Shown: positions 34,098 through 45,227, numbered from the stretch's first letter. The stretch: DNA of 64,000 bases from JANXVY01 sp040080145 (GCA_040080145.1 JBEBJA010000074.1:1-64000); one strand, 5' to 3'. Translations and numbers: made by a program. Notes: a model not told the origin generated them from the sequence alone.

Positions 34098-34988
34098 ATG
34101 ACAAACATGCCTATTCTCGAATTATCCGATCGCAGCGATCTTGCAACCGCACGCCGACGGGGGCGGATCGTCTTGCGCAGACCAATCGCTTGCGTTGACA
34201 GGCTGGCTGTGAGGTTGACCCACCGGCTGTCGCGGGCACCGCGCATTTCTGTCTTGGGCGAATACAACTCTGGCAAGTCTGCGCTCATCAATGTTTTGAT
34301 CGGCACCGACGTGTTGCCGACGAGTGTGGATGCCAATACGCGGTTGCCGATCCGGGTGTTCCAGTCGGCCAGGGCTTCGCTGGCGGTGGAAATGGGAGAC
34401 CGTGAACGATTTGAAGTTGCGGGCGGGCAACTTGATCCGGCACTGCTGGACAATGCCTCGATGCTTCATATCGGGTTACCACTCAGTCGGCTCGAGTCGT
34501 TTGAGGTTGTTGACACGCCGGGTTTTGGCTCGGGCGACCCGGAGATGTGCGAACGTGCGATGGAGACCTGCCGCCAATCGCATCTGGCGATCTGGTGCTC
34601 GACCGCAATGCAGGCGTGGAAAGCGAGTGAGCTGGGTATCTGGCAGAGTCTACCGAAGCGGCTGCGCACCAACGGGATTCTGGCAGTCACGTTTAAGGAC
34701 ACCATTGGATCGCCCGAGGATGAAGGACGCTTGTGGGGACGGATCAACGCAGAGGCGGCACCGCACTTTAAAAAGGTGGTTATGGTTTCGGCGCGTGACG
34801 GAATTGCTGCGCGTCAGATTGCCGATAGCACCGAAAGCGATCAGCTTTGGCACATGAGCGGTGCGGCGGAGTTGTCGAAAGCTGTCGACGATACGGTTTC
34901 GTCTCTCATCATCAAGCGCGTGCGCGGTGCCGAACAACTGTTGCACTCTGCAATGTCGGGACACGCCCGGCATACGATTTCGGCTTGA
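34098..34988 (+). CDS. Dynamin-family GTPase, small partner
   Basis: 296 residues from ATG 34098 behind GGGAGAAC. G1 is GEYNSGKS (54-61), a conserved threonine region follows (SVDANTRLPI), G3 is VVDTPGFGSGD and G4 appears as TFKD. The protein stops soon after the G domain, so it lacks the long helical stalk of its neighbour. Paired dynamin-like proteins usually form hetero-oligomers; a joint function is inferred from their 8-nt spacing. Confidence 0.82.
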   Translation: MTNMPILELSDRSDLATARRRGRIVLRRPIACVDRLAVRLTHRLSRAPRISVLGEYNSGKSALINVLIGTDVLPTSVDANTRLPIRVFQSARASLAVEMGDRERFEVAGGQLDPALLDNASMLHIGLPLSRLESFEVVDTPGFGSGDPEMCERAMETCRQSHLAIWCSTAMQAWKASELGIWQSLPKRLRTNGILAVTFKDTIGSPEDEGRLWGRINAEAAPHFKKVVMVSARDGIAARQIADSTESDQLWHMSGAAELSKAVDDTVSSLIIKRVRGAEQLLHSAMSGHARHTISA

Positions 34989-35012
34989 GGTATCGAGAGG
35001 CCAAAAGCAAAA

Positions 35013-35035
35013 CGCCCTCTTTCGAGGGCGCTTGC
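35013..35035 (+). terminator. Stem-loop after the dynamin pair
   Basis: CGCCCTC, a TTTC loop and GAGGGCG form a 7-bp GC-rich stem 25 nt after the stop of the second GTPase, followed by a weak CTTGCT run. Probably the end of the dynamin transcript. Confidence 0.55.
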
Positions 35036-35126
35036 TCAGGCTCCGTCCGACTTTGATGAAATCAGGGACTGATGCCGCTTCCCACCCCCGCCTTCGCGAG
35101 GGCATGCTTTTCCGGAAGCACTCTTG

Positions 35127-35432
35127 TTAGTTTGAAGGCTGAAGCGGGCCCTTCTTGGCAGTCGTGGACTCTGGATCAGCGCCCGCTGGCGACGTGCTGG
35201 TGATCGGCGTATCCATTTTCGCTGCCGTCCCAGCGTCAGTCCCGTCCGGCGGCGTTGCGGTCGTCTGACTCGTCGTGGTCGAAGTGGTTGGTGCCGGTGC
35301 GTTCACGACCGGGCTTTCCTGCTGGCTCTTAGACTGCGGATCGGTCGGTGGCGATTGAGCGGATTGCGCGAATGCAATTGCCGGGAACAGGATAGCTGCA
35401 ATGCTCAAGGCATGCAGGGGCTTGATGTTCAT
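35127..35432 (-). CDS. Small exported Thr/Ser/Pro-rich protein
   Basis: 101 residues. A clear signal peptide (HALSIAAILFPAIAFA) is followed by a mature region almost entirely made of S, T, P, Q, A and D without hydrophobic core, so it is likely disordered in the periplasm or at the surface. No cysteines, no known family. It stands alone, convergent with the dynamin operon. Confidence 0.65.
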   Translation of the reverse strand: MNIKPLHALSIAAILFPAIAFAQSAQSPPTDPQSKSQQESPVVNAPAPTTSTTTSQTTATPPDGTDAGTAAKMDTPITSTSPAGADPESTTAKKGPLQPSN

Positions 35433-35590
35433 GTCGAGGGTTTCCTTTGGGGGTTAGGCCTTCGTGTGCCACGGTGCCAGGTATGCGGCGTAGCGCGCAG
35501 GCGGCTAGATCTGTGAAATTGGCGTGGCGTGCAGATCCATGGAGGGGGAACGAGCCGGATCGGATTGGGTTCCGGCTTGAGGTGATTGGA

Positions 35591-35734
35591 TTATTCGCAC
35601 GCGAGCGGATAACGCTCTGACCAGTAGAGCTGGCTAAGGGCGTCGAGTATGCCGTCCGGCAGATCCGAGTCGTTGGTGGCGGTTGAGACGGCATCAGGTG
35701 TCAGAAGTGGCGTCTGGTGCGTGGCGTTTGCCAT
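35591..35734 (-). CDS. Small protein, 47 aa
   Basis: From ATG 35734 to TAA 35591-35593. TTGGAGA lies 8-14 nt above the start. The peptide begins MANATHQTPLLTPDAVST and ends LSQLYWSERYPLACE. It is acidic, without signal peptide or membrane segment. No family recognised; its ribosome site and the following helix-like C-terminus suggest a real short gene. Confidence 0.5.
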   Translation of the reverse strand: MANATHQTPLLTPDAVSTATNDSDLPDGILDALSQLYWSERYPLACE

Positions 35735-35833
35735 GGCGATGGTCTCCAAATATCTTCAAGGAGACAACGGTTGATGCGCGCCGCCGGTTCCGGGCAGGCT
35801 TTGCCACAGGCATTGCGCCGCGACAGACTGTAC

Positions 35834-35868
35834 AAAAAAAGCGCGCCCCGGAATGACCGGGACGCGCT
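35834..35868 (-). terminator. Rho-independent terminator of acsA
   Basis: A stem of GCGCGyCCCGG with its partner around the AATGA loop, followed on the minus strand by a run of seven T (plus-strand A run at 35834-35840). It lies 25 nt after the end of the acetyl-CoA synthetase gene. Confidence 0.8.
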
Positions 35869-35892
35869 TCATTTTGATGGTGACCGGCGATC

Positions 35893-37836
<1,944 letters not shown>

Positions 37837-38187
37837 CGTTTTTCCTCCTTGGAGAGCGAACGCCCGTTGGCCGGGCTGTTGATCGAAGTTCGAGTGAGCT
37901 AGACCGGTCGCCCCGGCCTAACGCGCGGCGTCCGGGCTGATATGGCTTTGTATTCCCGCGGGGGCGGGTTGGAGGAGTGAGCCGTACCAGTGGTGTGACG
38001 AGCGGTTAGGCAGGTGGCTGCCAAGCCGCTCAGCCGACTTTTGTGGCTGCAAACAAAAATGACGAAAACGCCAACGGCTTCAAGCGCTACTTAGGCCGTG
38101 TTTGCTGTTTGCATGCGGCAGGTTGCGCTGAAGTTGTGGCTTGTGACGTCTGGATCAAAGCGTTTGTCAGTTTGCGCGTTGCAGGGA
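37837..38187. other. Upstream region of acsA, no gene seen
   Basis: 351 bp between the acsA start and the end of the phasin gene. It must carry the acsA promoter, but no standard -35/-10 pair or operator stands out. Short GC-rich palindromes (CCCGCGGGGGCGGG near 37957) are the only visible structure. Confidence 0.5.
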
Positions 38188-38568
38188 TTAGGCCTTTGGC
38201 TTCATGCTGGACTGCATGGCTTCGCCGACGGTGCGGCCCAATTCCTGGGTCTGCTGAGCGTAGGTCTGCATCTGGGCTTGAGCGAACCGCGTTTGAAGCG
38301 CCAGCACTTCTTGAACGTCCTTGGCTTTGGCGATTTCGGCGGCCAAGGCGAAGCCGGCTTCGGCGTTTGCTTTGGCGTAGGCGGTCGCACGGTCCTGAAT
38401 CGCCTTGAAGCCATTCGTCATCTGGTTTGCAGGCAGGCTCTTGGTCCACATGCCCATGGCTTGCGTCATGGCGTCCGTGAATTGCTTATAGGCGGCCTCG
38501 GCCTGTGCGACGTTCTTCTCAGCGATTTCGCGGAGTTCCTTGGGCAGTTCAAATGGGCTTTGTGTCAT
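38188..38568 (-). CDS. Phasin family protein
   Basis: 126 residues from ATG 38568. Almost all helix, beginning MTQSPFELPKELREIAEKNV and continuing EAAYKQFTDAMTQAMGMW and AEIAKAKDVQEVLALQTRFA, the phasin pattern. Phasins coat polyhydroxyalkanoate granules and control their size. The acetyl-CoA synthetase next to it would supply the precursor, although the two genes are separately promoted. Confidence 0.9.
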   Translation of the reverse strand: MTQSPFELPKELREIAEKNVAQAEAAYKQFTDAMTQAMGMWTKSLPANQMTNGFKAIQDRATAYAKANAEAGFALAAEIAKAKDVQEVLALQTRFAQAQMQTYAQQTQELGRTVGEAMQSSMKPKA

Positions 38569-38733
38569 TGTCTTACTCGTGTTCGGCGTCTTGGCCTTCC
38601 CGACCGGGGGCATGGAGCGCGTGCTCCAACGGGGCGATACTACACGAGGTGCGACAAAATGGGAGCCCGTGTTCAAATTTGCCCAACGTGTACTTTCGTC
38701 ATGGCCGCAAGCAGCCTACCGGTGCGGGCGCGG

Positions 38734-38919
38734 TCATTGGAGCTGCGTGGTTGCAGTGAGTGCTTCGCGCTCGTGCCGGAGCATGGCGATGGTCCGAAGG
38801 AGTTGCTGCAACTTGGGTCCCGCATCGCCATAGGCTTCACGGTGGGCGTAGTCGCGCTCAAGGCGGCCGATCTCTTCGTCGATCTGGGCTATCCGGAGTT
38901 GCGGGGATGCATTGGTCAT
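38734..38919 (-). CDS. Small coiled-coil protein (61 aa)
   Basis: Begins MTNASPQLRIAQIDEEIGRL, continues as charged helix (ERDYAHREAYGDAGPKLQQL, LRTIAMLRHEREAL). Heptad-like pattern of leucines and charged residues suggests a short coiled coil. No family recognised. It lies 21 nt downstream of the CBS gene and may be co-transcribed with it. Confidence 0.55.
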   Translation of the reverse strand: MTNASPQLRIAQIDEEIGRLERDYAHREAYGDAGPKLQQLLRTIAMLRHEREALTATTQLQ

Positions 38920-38940
38920 GGCTGCTGGCTCGTCGTGGCT

Positions 38941-39423
38941 TTAGGGGATAGTGCCGGATAATGTTTCAAAGGACGGTTTGGCAGTCTTGCGCGTACTGAG
39001 CGTCGCTTGATTGAGGGCGCGCATGATGTCTTGGCGGGAAATGACGCCGACAAGTTTGCCGCCGTCATCAAGCACGGGGAAGCTGCGGGCGCGGGTTTCC
39101 AGCATGAGCTGCAATGCGCGGGTTAACGGCTGGTCCGGGGAAACGTGGATGACGGAGGTCGTCATGATCTCACCGACGGTCAACAGCATCAGTTCGTCAT
39201 AGTGGGGCACAAGCTGCTGGGTTGTGAAGGCGAAGGCCTTCAGGAAATCGAACTTCGTAACAAAGCCGACAAGTTTGCCGTCCTCGAGGACAGGATAGCC
39301 GTTGAAGTCATCGGCTTCGAACAACAGTTCCAGCTCGCGTAGCGTGAGCGATGGATGCAGGGCCTTGGGTTGGCCAACCATGAATTGGCCAACGGTGCAT
39401 TCGAGGAAATTGTACATTGTCAT
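38941..39423 (-). CDS. Tandem CBS domain protein
   Basis: 160 residues from ATG 39423. Two CBS modules are visible: VGQFMVGQPKALHPSLTLRE ... GYPVLEDGKLVGFVTKFDFL and VGEIMTTSVIHVSPDQPLTR ... SFPVLDDGGKLVGVISRQDI. CBS pairs bind adenine nucleotides or SAM and act as energy or redox sensors. With no catalytic domain, the target is unknown. It is one of three stand-alone CBS proteins in this window. Confidence 0.9.
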   Translation of the reverse strand: MTMYNFLECTVGQFMVGQPKALHPSLTLRELELLFEADDFNGYPVLEDGKLVGFVTKFDFLKAFAFTTQQLVPHYDELMLLTVGEIMTTSVIHVSPDQPLTRALQLMLETRARSFPVLDDGGKLVGVISRQDIMRALNQATLSTRKTAKPSFETLSGTIP

Positions 39424-39634
39424 GGCACTTATTGATCCTGGTTGGACAATCCCATCAATGATAGAGATCAACCTGTGAGTGCGGTGCGGTGCGGTGAGTT
39501 GGCACCGCATCAGCGGGAGGATGGCGGCTGTTGAAATTCCGTGCCAGACTCACAGCTTATCAGGATTTGCGCACGAACGCTTTGCGTTGTTGCGTCGCGA
39601 TAGAGGATGGGACGTGGTCGGCGCTGGTGCCAGT

Positions 39635-39928
39635 TCAGGTTGGTTCTGTATTGGTTTGACCGCAGAGTGCCAAATGGGGATGTCCGGTTAAGAAATGGCG
39701 TAGCGCCATCAGTAATTCAACCGCATGGCGCTGGTCGCCGCGGTGGAGTGCGTCTCGGATGTCGTCGCGGATCATGTCGCGAATTTGCTCGCAGCCGTGG
39801 GATTGATTGAGGAGGTAGCTGGCGAGGGCTGCGGCGGCGACATCGGGAATGTGCTCATGCTCGGCGAGGGCCATGACTTCGGCTTCGCTTAGGCCACACA
39901 TCGCGATGCAATCTTCAAGATTGATCAT
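39635..39928 (-). CDS. Conserved hypothetical protein (97 aa)
   Basis: From ATG 39928: MINLEDCIAMCGLSEAEVMA, then LAEHEHIPDVAAAALASYLL and a helical C-terminus (IRDMIRDDIRDALHRGD). I recognise the INLEDCIAMCGL start as that of a small family widespread in alphaproteobacteria; function unknown. All-helical, no cofactor motif beyond two cysteines near the start. Confidence 0.75.
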   Translation of the reverse strand: MINLEDCIAMCGLSEAEVMALAEHEHIPDVAAAALASYLLNQSHGCEQIRDMIRDDIRDALHRGDQRHAVELLMALRHFLTGHPHLALCGQTNTEPT

Positions 39929-40105
39929 GGGCATTCTCAATCAAAGAACCGGTTCAGGCCGCCCGCTTCGCTTTCTGCCCCAAACGGGTGTTGTTTCTCG
40001 CGGTGCTTCCGGTGCGCTGGTCAAGGAGTGACGAAATGGCCGGAAGCTGGGATATGCGAATTATGATGCCGGTTCAGCACGCCAGGCCTTGATGCCAATC
40101 AACCC

Positions 40106-41059
40106 TTACGTCGATTGCTTGTGGTGCTCGCCACGCGCCAAACGATGTTCGCGGGTGTATTCCAACAGCTCGGAGACGCCGAACAAGAGCAGGAGTACGC
40201 CGCAGATGACTTCGATTGAGGATAGCACCCGTGCGAGATTGCTCGCTGGAACGATATCGCCATAGCCGACAGTACTGATTGTGACGATGGAGAAATGGAT
40301 GGCTTCTGAAAACGTAATTGCACGCGCGACGTTGGTTATACGGAAATGCGGAACCGCGGCATTTTGCGAAATGATGCAATAGACTGCGGCAAAGACGATT
40401 ACGAGCAGCGAATAGAACGTCAAGAATGCGAAGGCAGGGATGGCGAGGCGCGACATGCGGTGGAAGAATTCTTCAAACAGCAGTCCGGCGTCGACCAGGA
40501 ATAGGGCGACGTTGCGGCTGACTGCCAAAATTATTGCCGAGATCAGAGCCATTGCAAAAAGGAAGGCGATATCGGTGTTGATTGCGGCCTTCTGGTAGGC
40601 CGACAGAATGAGGACACCTGCACCGACGGTAAAGACGGGTACAAGCCACGCGAGTGCACCCAGCAAGGCTTGCTCGTCGCCAATGCGCGGGCGGTCGACG
40701 ACGTCCTTCATTGTCGCGCGCCAAATCCAGCAGCCGCCGAGGAAAAAGAGGATCGGCAAACTGAAGCCGATTGCTGCAATTTCATGTTGGATATGGCCGA
40801 ATACTTCCTCAATAAAGAAGGCGAAAACGGCAATGTAGACGGCGATCAGGTTCGCAAATGTGAGCGAGAAGAAGGGGCGCTCTGGAAATAGCCAACGCAT
40901 GAATGCGGTTGCGGCGGCGGTTGTTGCAATGATTGACCACAGCAGCGGATTGGAGCCGCCGGCAACCGCAACGCCAACCAGCGCCACAAAAACGAGTGAT
41001 GCAGCACTCAAAAGCGCTTCCCGGACGATGGCCCTATGCCAGCTGGCTCTCTCTGCCAT
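40106..41059 (-). CDS. Potassium-channel family membrane protein
   Basis: 317 residues. The selectivity filter is TVGYGD within SIVTISTVGYGDIVP near the C-terminus, followed by the last helix (LSSIEVICGVLLLLFGVSEL). In front lie about six to seven more hydrophobic segments, so the channel has a large N-terminal membrane domain instead of the simple two-helix form. No cytoplasmic RCK domain is present; the C-terminal tail is short. A K+-conducting role is likely. Confidence 0.85.
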   Translation of the reverse strand: MAERASWHRAIVREALLSAASLVFVALVGVAVAGGSNPLLWSIIATTAAATAFMRWLFPERPFFSLTFANLIAVYIAVFAFFIEEVFGHIQHEIAAIGFSLPILFFLGGCWIWRATMKDVVDRPRIGDEQALLGALAWLVPVFTVGAGVLILSAYQKAAINTDIAFLFAMALISAIILAVSRNVALFLVDAGLLFEEFFHRMSRLAIPAFAFLTFYSLLVIVFAAVYCIISQNAAVPHFRITNVARAITFSEAIHFSIVTISTVGYGDIVPASNLARVLSSIEVICGVLLLLFGVSELLEYTREHRLARGEHHKQST

Positions 41060-41103
41060 GGGCTGTCCTTATGATCTGATTGCGCTTCACTCGTCAATTC
41101 TGA

Positions 41104-41448
41104 TCACGGCTCGGAGATCGAGTCGAGATATGACAGGATGGATTCGATTTGTGCAGGGTTGAATACAAACTGGGGCATGGCGGGGTGGCCGGTCATAATC
41201 CCTTCTGCCAAGGCTTCGCCCAGATTTTCGAGCGGGTACTTTTGTTTGAGTGTGCGAAACTGGGGAGCCTTTGCCAGGGGGCTGGCACCAGTTTTTGCGG
41301 TGGCATGGCAACTGGAACAGTTGGTCTCAAGAAGCGCGCGGCCCTCGTCGATTGAGGGCTTGCCTTCAGCCGCCGCGCTCGCAAGCGTGCCGCCAAGGGA
41401 GGCCCCGAGGGAGGACCCGATAACGGCGAGGCGGATCAATGCGTGCAT
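41104..41448 (-). CDS. Small monohaem cytochrome c
   Basis: 114 residues from ATG 41448. Signal segment (RLAVIGSSLGASLGGTLASA), then CSSCH as the haem motif and a late methionine in GHPAMPQFVFNP as the likely sixth ligand, ending in a class-I C-terminal helix (QIESILSYLDSIS). It is the downstream member of two tandem cytochrome genes, probably carriers in the periplasm. Confidence 0.87.
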   Translation of the reverse strand: MHALIRLAVIGSSLGASLGGTLASAAAEGKPSIDEGRALLETNCSSCHATAKTGASPLAKAPQFRTLKQKYPLENLGEALAEGIMTGHPAMPQFVFNPAQIESILSYLDSISEP

Positions 41449-41483
41449 GCGACAGGGGTCCTCAGGGCGTGGGTTGCTCCGGC

Positions 41484-41915
41484 TCACGATGGTGTTGGGT
41501 ACTTGGTTTTTTCCGGTGGTTTGGTCGAGGGCTGAAGCGGCGGTAAGGACTTGTCGGCCCGCAGACTGTCGATATACGCGATGAGGTGCTGAATTTCAGG
41601 GTGCGATAACTTTATGTCGGGCATGGGGGCGTGGGGCGCGATTAGAATGCGCTCGAGGTGGGCCCCGGTCTGGCCGGGTTTGTTGGCGATGCCGTTGAAG
41701 GAGGGGATGCCGACGGTGACGGCATTGCCGGGTGCGCTCTCGATCAGATGGCAGGTGGTGCACAGGGTCTGGGCCAGTCTGAGGCCTTCGGCAGCCGATG
41801 CCTCCACTGCCGGCTCTTGGGCAACCGCAAGGGAGGTGGTCGCTATCAACAAGACCGTCGCGAGGGCTGCAGCCCTCATGGGTGCGGTGACGTCTGTTTT
41901 GGTGGCGTGCGTCAC
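41484..41915 (-). CDS. Monohaem cytochrome c
   Basis: 143 residues from GTG 41915, which has GGAG 8 nt upstream; ATG 41879 is an internal alternative. A signal peptide (AALATVLLIATTSLAVAQ) precedes CTTCH, and APHAPMPDIKLS supplies the likely methionine ligand. The C-terminus is Pro/Lys-rich. It overlaps the region just upstream of the second cytochrome gene, so both are likely made together. Confidence 0.85.
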   Translation of the reverse strand: MTHATKTDVTAPMRAAALATVLLIATTSLAVAQEPAVEASAAEGLRLAQTLCTTCHLIESAPGNAVTVGIPSFNGIANKPGQTGAHLERILIAPHAPMPDIKLSHPEIQHLIAYIDSLRADKSLPPLQPSTKPPEKTKYPTPS

Positions 41916-42018
41916 GCGGGGCTCTCCATGCGAAGTTTCACCGGGGTCGAATGTACCCAGGAGTAAACCCAAACACGAATCTGGCGTGGAGAGATTGCGT
42001 CGGATCAACCCGAACTCA

Positions 42019-42672
42019 TTAGTCCGTGCCGCGGTTGACGGCAATTTCGGCGGGCGGGGCGGACTGTGCTGGATCGAGGGCGACCCAGGCTCTGGGGTCG
42101 AGGAACGACTGCCGCATGACGAAGCGGTAGGGGGTGCGGCTCCACAATTTGATGTCGTCGGTCTTGTTGTCGAGAATATAGTCGCCTTTGCCGGTGCGTG
42201 CCGTTAGCACGGCGTGGCCTTCCATCTTTTCGTCGCGCACGACGGTCATCAAGAGCGCGCTGGGCGGCCAACCTGCTTGAATTAACAGGTGCCGTTTGAG
42301 GAGGGCGTAGTCTTCGCAATCCCCTTTGCCATTGCGTGGCATGGTCCAGAAATCGGATGCGCGGTAGAGTTCCATGTCGGTCACCGGTTCGATGCTCCGG
42401 TTTACGCCAAGATTAACCTTTGTGAGTAAGTCAATTTGCTCATCTGTGGGTCGCAAGCGCGCGTCGACGGTGCGGCGTTTGGCGCATTGGTCGGGGAACT
42501 CATCGCAAAAGCGCCAGAACGCATACGGGGGATCGGTTGGACCGAAGGCGCGCATGACGGTGGATTTAGCGTCCTGGCCATGGGTCAGCGTGATCGGATT
42601 GGCGTGGGATTGCGCCATCTGACCGTTGCTGACCAATAATGATACGAGGATTACAGGGCCGACGCGCATCAC
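42019..42672 (-). CDS. Transglutaminase-like cysteine peptidase (BTLCP family)
   Basis: 217 residues. A signal peptide is followed by the BTLCP pattern: W-x-x-P-x-NGKGDCEDYALLK (catalytic Cys), MEGHAVLTART (catalytic His) and YILDNKTDDI (catalytic Asp). LapG-like members cleave surface adhesins under c-di-GMP control; the function of other members is unproven. A tandem PilZ protein is encoded just upstream, which supports a c-di-GMP link (inference). Confidence 0.9.
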   Translation of the reverse strand: MMRVGPVILVSLLVSNGQMAQSHANPITLTHGQDAKSTVMRAFGPTDPPYAFWRFCDEFPDQCAKRRTVDARLRPTDEQIDLLTKVNLGVNRSIEPVTDMELYRASDFWTMPRNGKGDCEDYALLKRHLLIQAGWPPSALLMTVVRDEKMEGHAVLTARTGKGDYILDNKTDDIKLWSRTPYRFVMRQSFLDPRAWVALDPAQSAPPAEIAVNRGTD

Positions 42673-42699
42673 ACCTTAACTCCAAGCTCGATTGGGGGT

Positions 42700-43341
42700 T
42701 CAGCCAAAGTGGGCTTGCATGTCCTGAGCATCCAAAACTTCCATAAATTGGATGCCGATGCCTTCAAGATGGTGGCGGACGACGCGGGCGCGCAGGCGCG
42801 AAAGCCAAACCTCGTCACCTAATTCAGGACGGGCTTTGCAGGCCAGGGATGCGCCGGAGAGAGACACGTCAAGGATCAGGCAGGGGATGTAGCCGCCGGC
42901 ACTCATGGTGAGATTTGCGTCGCGGTTTGCGATTCGGAGTCGCTCATGCTTGCGGGCGGCGGCGCCGGCGAGGTCGCGTTCGTTCAGAAGCCAGGTGATT
43001 TGGGCAGCCAGCTTTTCGCGCTTGTGCTGGGTTGCATTGAGCTTCATGGCGAAGCCATCGGTCCAGGTGCGCAAAACGTGGCCTTCAAGGCCGCCGAGTT
43101 GGGCAATATAGGCGATGACTTTTTCGCCGGGAATGATGCTTGGGGGGAGTGGTCCGTCAACTGCCAGGGCCAGTCCGCCGACTGAAATGTCCATGACGTG
43201 GCATGCGTACTCTTCTTTGTTGGTACACATGAAGCGACCAGACAAAGAGACAGCGTAGCGGCGATGAACGCGCTTTTCGTTTTCGTCCTCGTCAATGATT
43301 GCGGGCTGGATATGCCGTGCTGACGCGGTGGAAATTGACAT
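42700..43341 (-). CDS. Tandem PilZ domain protein
   Basis: 213 residues. The first PilZ module has VHRRYAVSLSGRF and DISVGGLAL, and the second has HERLRIANRDANL and DVSLSGASL, the RxxxR and (D/N)xSxxG c-di-GMP contacts; the arginine part of the second is degenerate (R-L-R in place of RxxxR). The protein has no other domain, so it likely signals by contact with a partner. Confidence 0.88.
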   Translation of the reverse strand: MSISTASARHIQPAIIDEDENEKRVHRRYAVSLSGRFMCTNKEEYACHVMDISVGGLALAVDGPLPPSIIPGEKVIAYIAQLGGLEGHVLRTWTDGFAMKLNATQHKREKLAAQITWLLNERDLAGAAARKHERLRIANRDANLTMSAGGYIPCLILDVSLSGASLACKARPELGDEVWLSRLRARVVRHHLEGIGIQFMEVLDAQDMQAHFG

Positions 43342-43484
43342 GGATTAGCCCGCAAAAACTGAAATTCTTGGGTCGAGGCTGGCATGAGCTGGCCAGTTGC
43401 TCGGGATCCAGATCAGAATGAACGTGCGGGATTAAAGTTTACCTAACCGATGCTTCAATTCGTTCTTGACGCTGCGTTACGGGG

Positions 43485-44117
43485 CTAGTCGTCGTGCGAT
43501 TTGCAGAGTCCGCCGTCGTAGACGCGGAACTGGCGGCGCTCGGAGCGAACAATGCGGGCACGGCGGACGTGGGGCAGGAACGGTGTCTGGCGATGCAGCG
43601 CATCCAGGACCGATTGCGGGCGGCCATTCGGCCAGATGATTTCGGAGCGCTCAAGCGTGCGTTTGGTGAGGGCTTCGTGGCCAAGCCAGGCAGGTGGCTG
43701 GAGGGGCGTCATGGCCCCCAGGATGCGGTCGACGCTGTCGCGGGTGTGAACAAGAGGGAGCAGTATGAGTTCAAACGGGGTGGAGGGGCTGGACACTGGA
43801 TGGGCTTCCACGTCCAGCAGGCCGACGCCGCCTTGGGACGTGACCACCGCCAAAAGGCGTTCCAACGAGAGCCGGTCGTCTTCGTCCCAGCCGTCGAGGA
43901 AGTTGGTGTCGCGGAATTCCTGGCCGAATGCCTCGCAGAGGGCGGTTCCTGCAAGCCTGAACCGGTAGGTATCGCTGCTAGAGCGCTCCAAAATGAACGT
44001 GTTGGGGAGGATGCCGCCAATTTGGGAAGGTTCGATTTCAAAACGGCGCGGCGCCATGCGGTCACCGCGGACTTCATTCCAATATGCATAAAGGGTCTGA
44101 GTTGTCTTGTGTTTCAT
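43485..44117 (-). CDS. PAS-type sensor protein (PAS_5 family)
   Basis: 210 residues from ATG 44117. Starts LYAYWNEVRGDRMAPRRFEI and has GGILPNTFILERSSSDTYRF, then TALCEAFGQEFRDTNFLDGW, the arrangement of the PAS_5 family common in Hyphomicrobiales. No output domain follows except a short C-terminal part ending RQFRVYDGGL. A role in signalling is probable; the ligand is unknown. Confidence 0.85.
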   Translation of the reverse strand: MKHKTTQTLYAYWNEVRGDRMAPRRFEIEPSQIGGILPNTFILERSSSDTYRFRLAGTALCEAFGQEFRDTNFLDGWDEDDRLSLERLLAVVTSQGGVGLLDVEAHPVSSPSTPFELILLPLVHTRDSVDRILGAMTPLQPPAWLGHEALTKRTLERSEIIWPNGRPQSVLDALHRQTPFLPHVRRARIVRSERRQFRVYDGGLCKSHDD

Positions 44118-44360
44118 AATTGCCCAACAATATGAGTGCATTGCGTTGACACGCGACGGCCGGGGACTGGAGTCCGCTTGGAGCGGCCGCAGTCCGGATT
44201 CGCTTCGATCTGCGCCGGAGCGTAGGACTTGTCGTGTCCCATGCTCGTCGTTGGGATGCGTCAGAGCAGCTTTTGTGCCATACCGGAGGCGGCTTGGTGG
44301 TAAGGGTTGCTGCGGGGCAATTCTGAACTGTTTGGATTATGTTAGAGAGATCACAGACCC

Positions 44361-45137
44361 GTGACCCAACCCATGCGCCGCGAGCCGGTGTTCAATATTC
44401 CCGGCGTCGTATTGGCGTTGCTCGGGCTGATCGTTGCTATCCATGGCGCGCGGTTGATGCTCAGCGAAGCGGATGACACGTTCGTGGTGCTTGCCATGGC
44501 GTTTATCCCTGACCGTTATGCGGCCCATCCCCTGGACTGGCCGGGTGGGGCGCTCAGTACCTGGCTGTCTCCGGTCACGCATATGTTGTTGCATGGTGAT
44601 GCAACTCATCTGGCGTTGAATGGAGCTTCCCTTGCGGCGTTCGGCGCAATTATCGCGCGGCGTGTCGGTGTTTTCCGTTTTTCGCTATTTTCAGCTTTTT
44701 GCGGGGTCGTTGGAGCGCTGACGTTTTTGATGTTCAATTGGGGCGTGCAGGCCCCCCTGATCGGGGCGTCTGGAGCTATCGCCGGCATGATGGCGGTTGC
44801 GCTGCGGCTTCTGTTTAGCGCGATAGATGCTTCGCCGGACGGGCTTGCCGGCGACCTCATACGGCGCGCGCCCCAATTTGTGCCGATTAAGACGTTGCGC
44901 GAAACTCTTATGGATCGCCGGATGCAATCGGCGACGGCGATCTGGCTGCTCATAAACCTTCTGGCAGCCTATGGAATGGCCACGCCTGCCCAAGTCGGCG
45001 TTGTCGCTTGGGAGGCGCACATCGGCGGGTATTTTGTGGGCCTGTTCCTGTTCGGGCTGTTTGACCGTCCTATGGCCCACGAGCGCGATGACGAGATTGA
45101 TATTTCCGCCGGTTTGGATGGGCCTAATCGCCTGTAA
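44361..45137 (+). CDS. Rhomboid family intramembrane serine protease
   Basis: 258 residues with six hydrophobic helices. THMLLHGDATHLALNGASLA matches the HxxxN region on helix 2, the catalytic serine is in GASGAIAGM and the catalytic histidine in AHIGGYFVGL. The complete dyad predicts an active protease cutting membrane proteins near the bilayer surface. It faces the PAS gene across a 243-bp gap that shows no obvious regulatory element. Confidence 0.92.
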   Translation: MTQPMRREPVFNIPGVVLALLGLIVAIHGARLMLSEADDTFVVLAMAFIPDRYAAHPLDWPGGALSTWLSPVTHMLLHGDATHLALNGASLAAFGAIIARRVGVFRFSLFSAFCGVVGALTFLMFNWGVQAPLIGASGAIAGMMAVALRLLFSAIDASPDGLAGDLIRRAPQFVPIKTLRETLMDRRMQSATAIWLLINLLAAYGMATPAQVGVVAWEAHIGGYFVGLFLFGLFDRPMAHERDDEIDISAGLDGPNRL

Positions 45138-45227
45138 ACGCACGCTGGATCACTTGCATTCGCGCGCAAACTGTCGCAGCATCGGCACCTAAGCCGCTCG
45201 ATCAAAATGCGGCATTGGAGGAACTCA

